Shown here: one piece after another, positions 63,975 through 64,000 of the stretch
Layout of the letters: each line of letters starts with the position of its first letter
Numbering within the stretch: position 1 is the stretch's first letter
DNA from: Burkholderia sp. USMB20
GTDB lineage: Bacteria; Pseudomonadota; Gammaproteobacteria; Burkholderiales; Burkholderiaceae
DNA length: 64,000 bases
Direction of reading: 5' to 3'
Assembly (NCBI RefSeq): GCF_000949135.2
Contig: NZ_JTAN02000012.1
Span: forward strand, 434,001 to 498,000
Translations under genes and position numbers: made by a program
The notes under the pieces: generated by a model
Database searches by the model: none
Told to the model about the DNA's origin: nothing
What the model saw: the letters and a program-made list of their open reading frames with translations, nothing else

Positions 63975-64000
63975 ATGGCTGAAACCCCTCCGACCGAATT
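63975..64000 (+). CDS. start of a further protein-coding gene
   Basis: An ATG at 63975 begins MAETPPTE and runs off the window. In this genus the gene next to argF at this position usually encodes a small DUF3579 protein. Only 8 residues are visible, so that identity is by position only. Confidence 0.5.

Overview
The window reads as about 64 kb of chromosomal DNA from a Burkholderia cepacia complex-like betaproteobacterium. The evidence is the very high G+C coding bias, the gene content (BpeAB-OprB/AcrAB-type efflux, kynurenine operon, murB next to argF, CnoX-like thioredoxin, YajQ) and protein sequences that look typical of Burkholderia chromosome 1. The species assignment is inference. I found no rRNA, tRNA, CRISPR array, prophage or insertion sequence. 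Genes are dense, and almost all are intact house-keeping or metabolic genes.

Layout. Positions 1-2414: tail of a sensor kinase, a DegP/MucD-type periplasmic protease behind phased TTAAG boxes, and a small secreted protein. Positions 2553-6176: DUF427, CoxG-like and FtrA-like proteins, a cysteine hydrolase and a TetR repressor. Positions 6311-12546: an AcrR-type operator and a tripartite RND efflux operon. Positions 12806-17189: purine permease, an FGGY kinase, a decayed remnant of glutathione-dependent formaldehyde dehydrogenase, and S-formylglutathione hydrolase. Positions 17218-20795: zur-znuA-znuC-znuB read leftward, followed by two small unknown ORFs joined by 4-base overlaps.

Positions 21030-37109 hold a polyol utilisation locus in two blocks. 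The rightward block encodes an SDR polyol dehydrogenase, a PfkB kinase, a GatZ-like protein, a sorbitol/mannitol-type ABC transporter and a HAD phosphatase. The leftward block encodes mannitol dehydrogenase, xylulokinase and a SorC-family regulator. A LysR regulator, a serine hydrolase and an MFS transporter lie between them. Similar inverted-repeat operators with 7-bp spacers sit before the first gene of each block, suggesting one regulator controls both.

Positions 37512-41115: leftward kynB-kynU-kynA with divergent kynR (tryptophan to anthranilate). Positions 41102-52547: flavin reductase, a methanethiol oxidase (SBP56) with a membrane partner, msrA, DUF72, a cyclopropane synthase, pdxH, tcdA, a CnoX-like thioredoxin, pirin and an EamA exporter. 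Positions 52593-64000: amiC-tsaE, divergent queG, ogt-xerD, an acyl-CoA synthetase, ybaK, plsY, yajQ, murB, argF and the start of a further gene. Three short-unit tandem repeats (two heptamers, one hexamer) lie in intergenic DNA at 24302, 37170 and 59252.

I did not find a clearly new multi-gene system. The most interesting items are the paired polyol operators, the frmA fossil, the ATGA-chained ORFs behind znuB, the histidine-rich tail on ZnuC, the beta-clamp-like motif in the DUF72 protein, and the intergenic tandem repeats.
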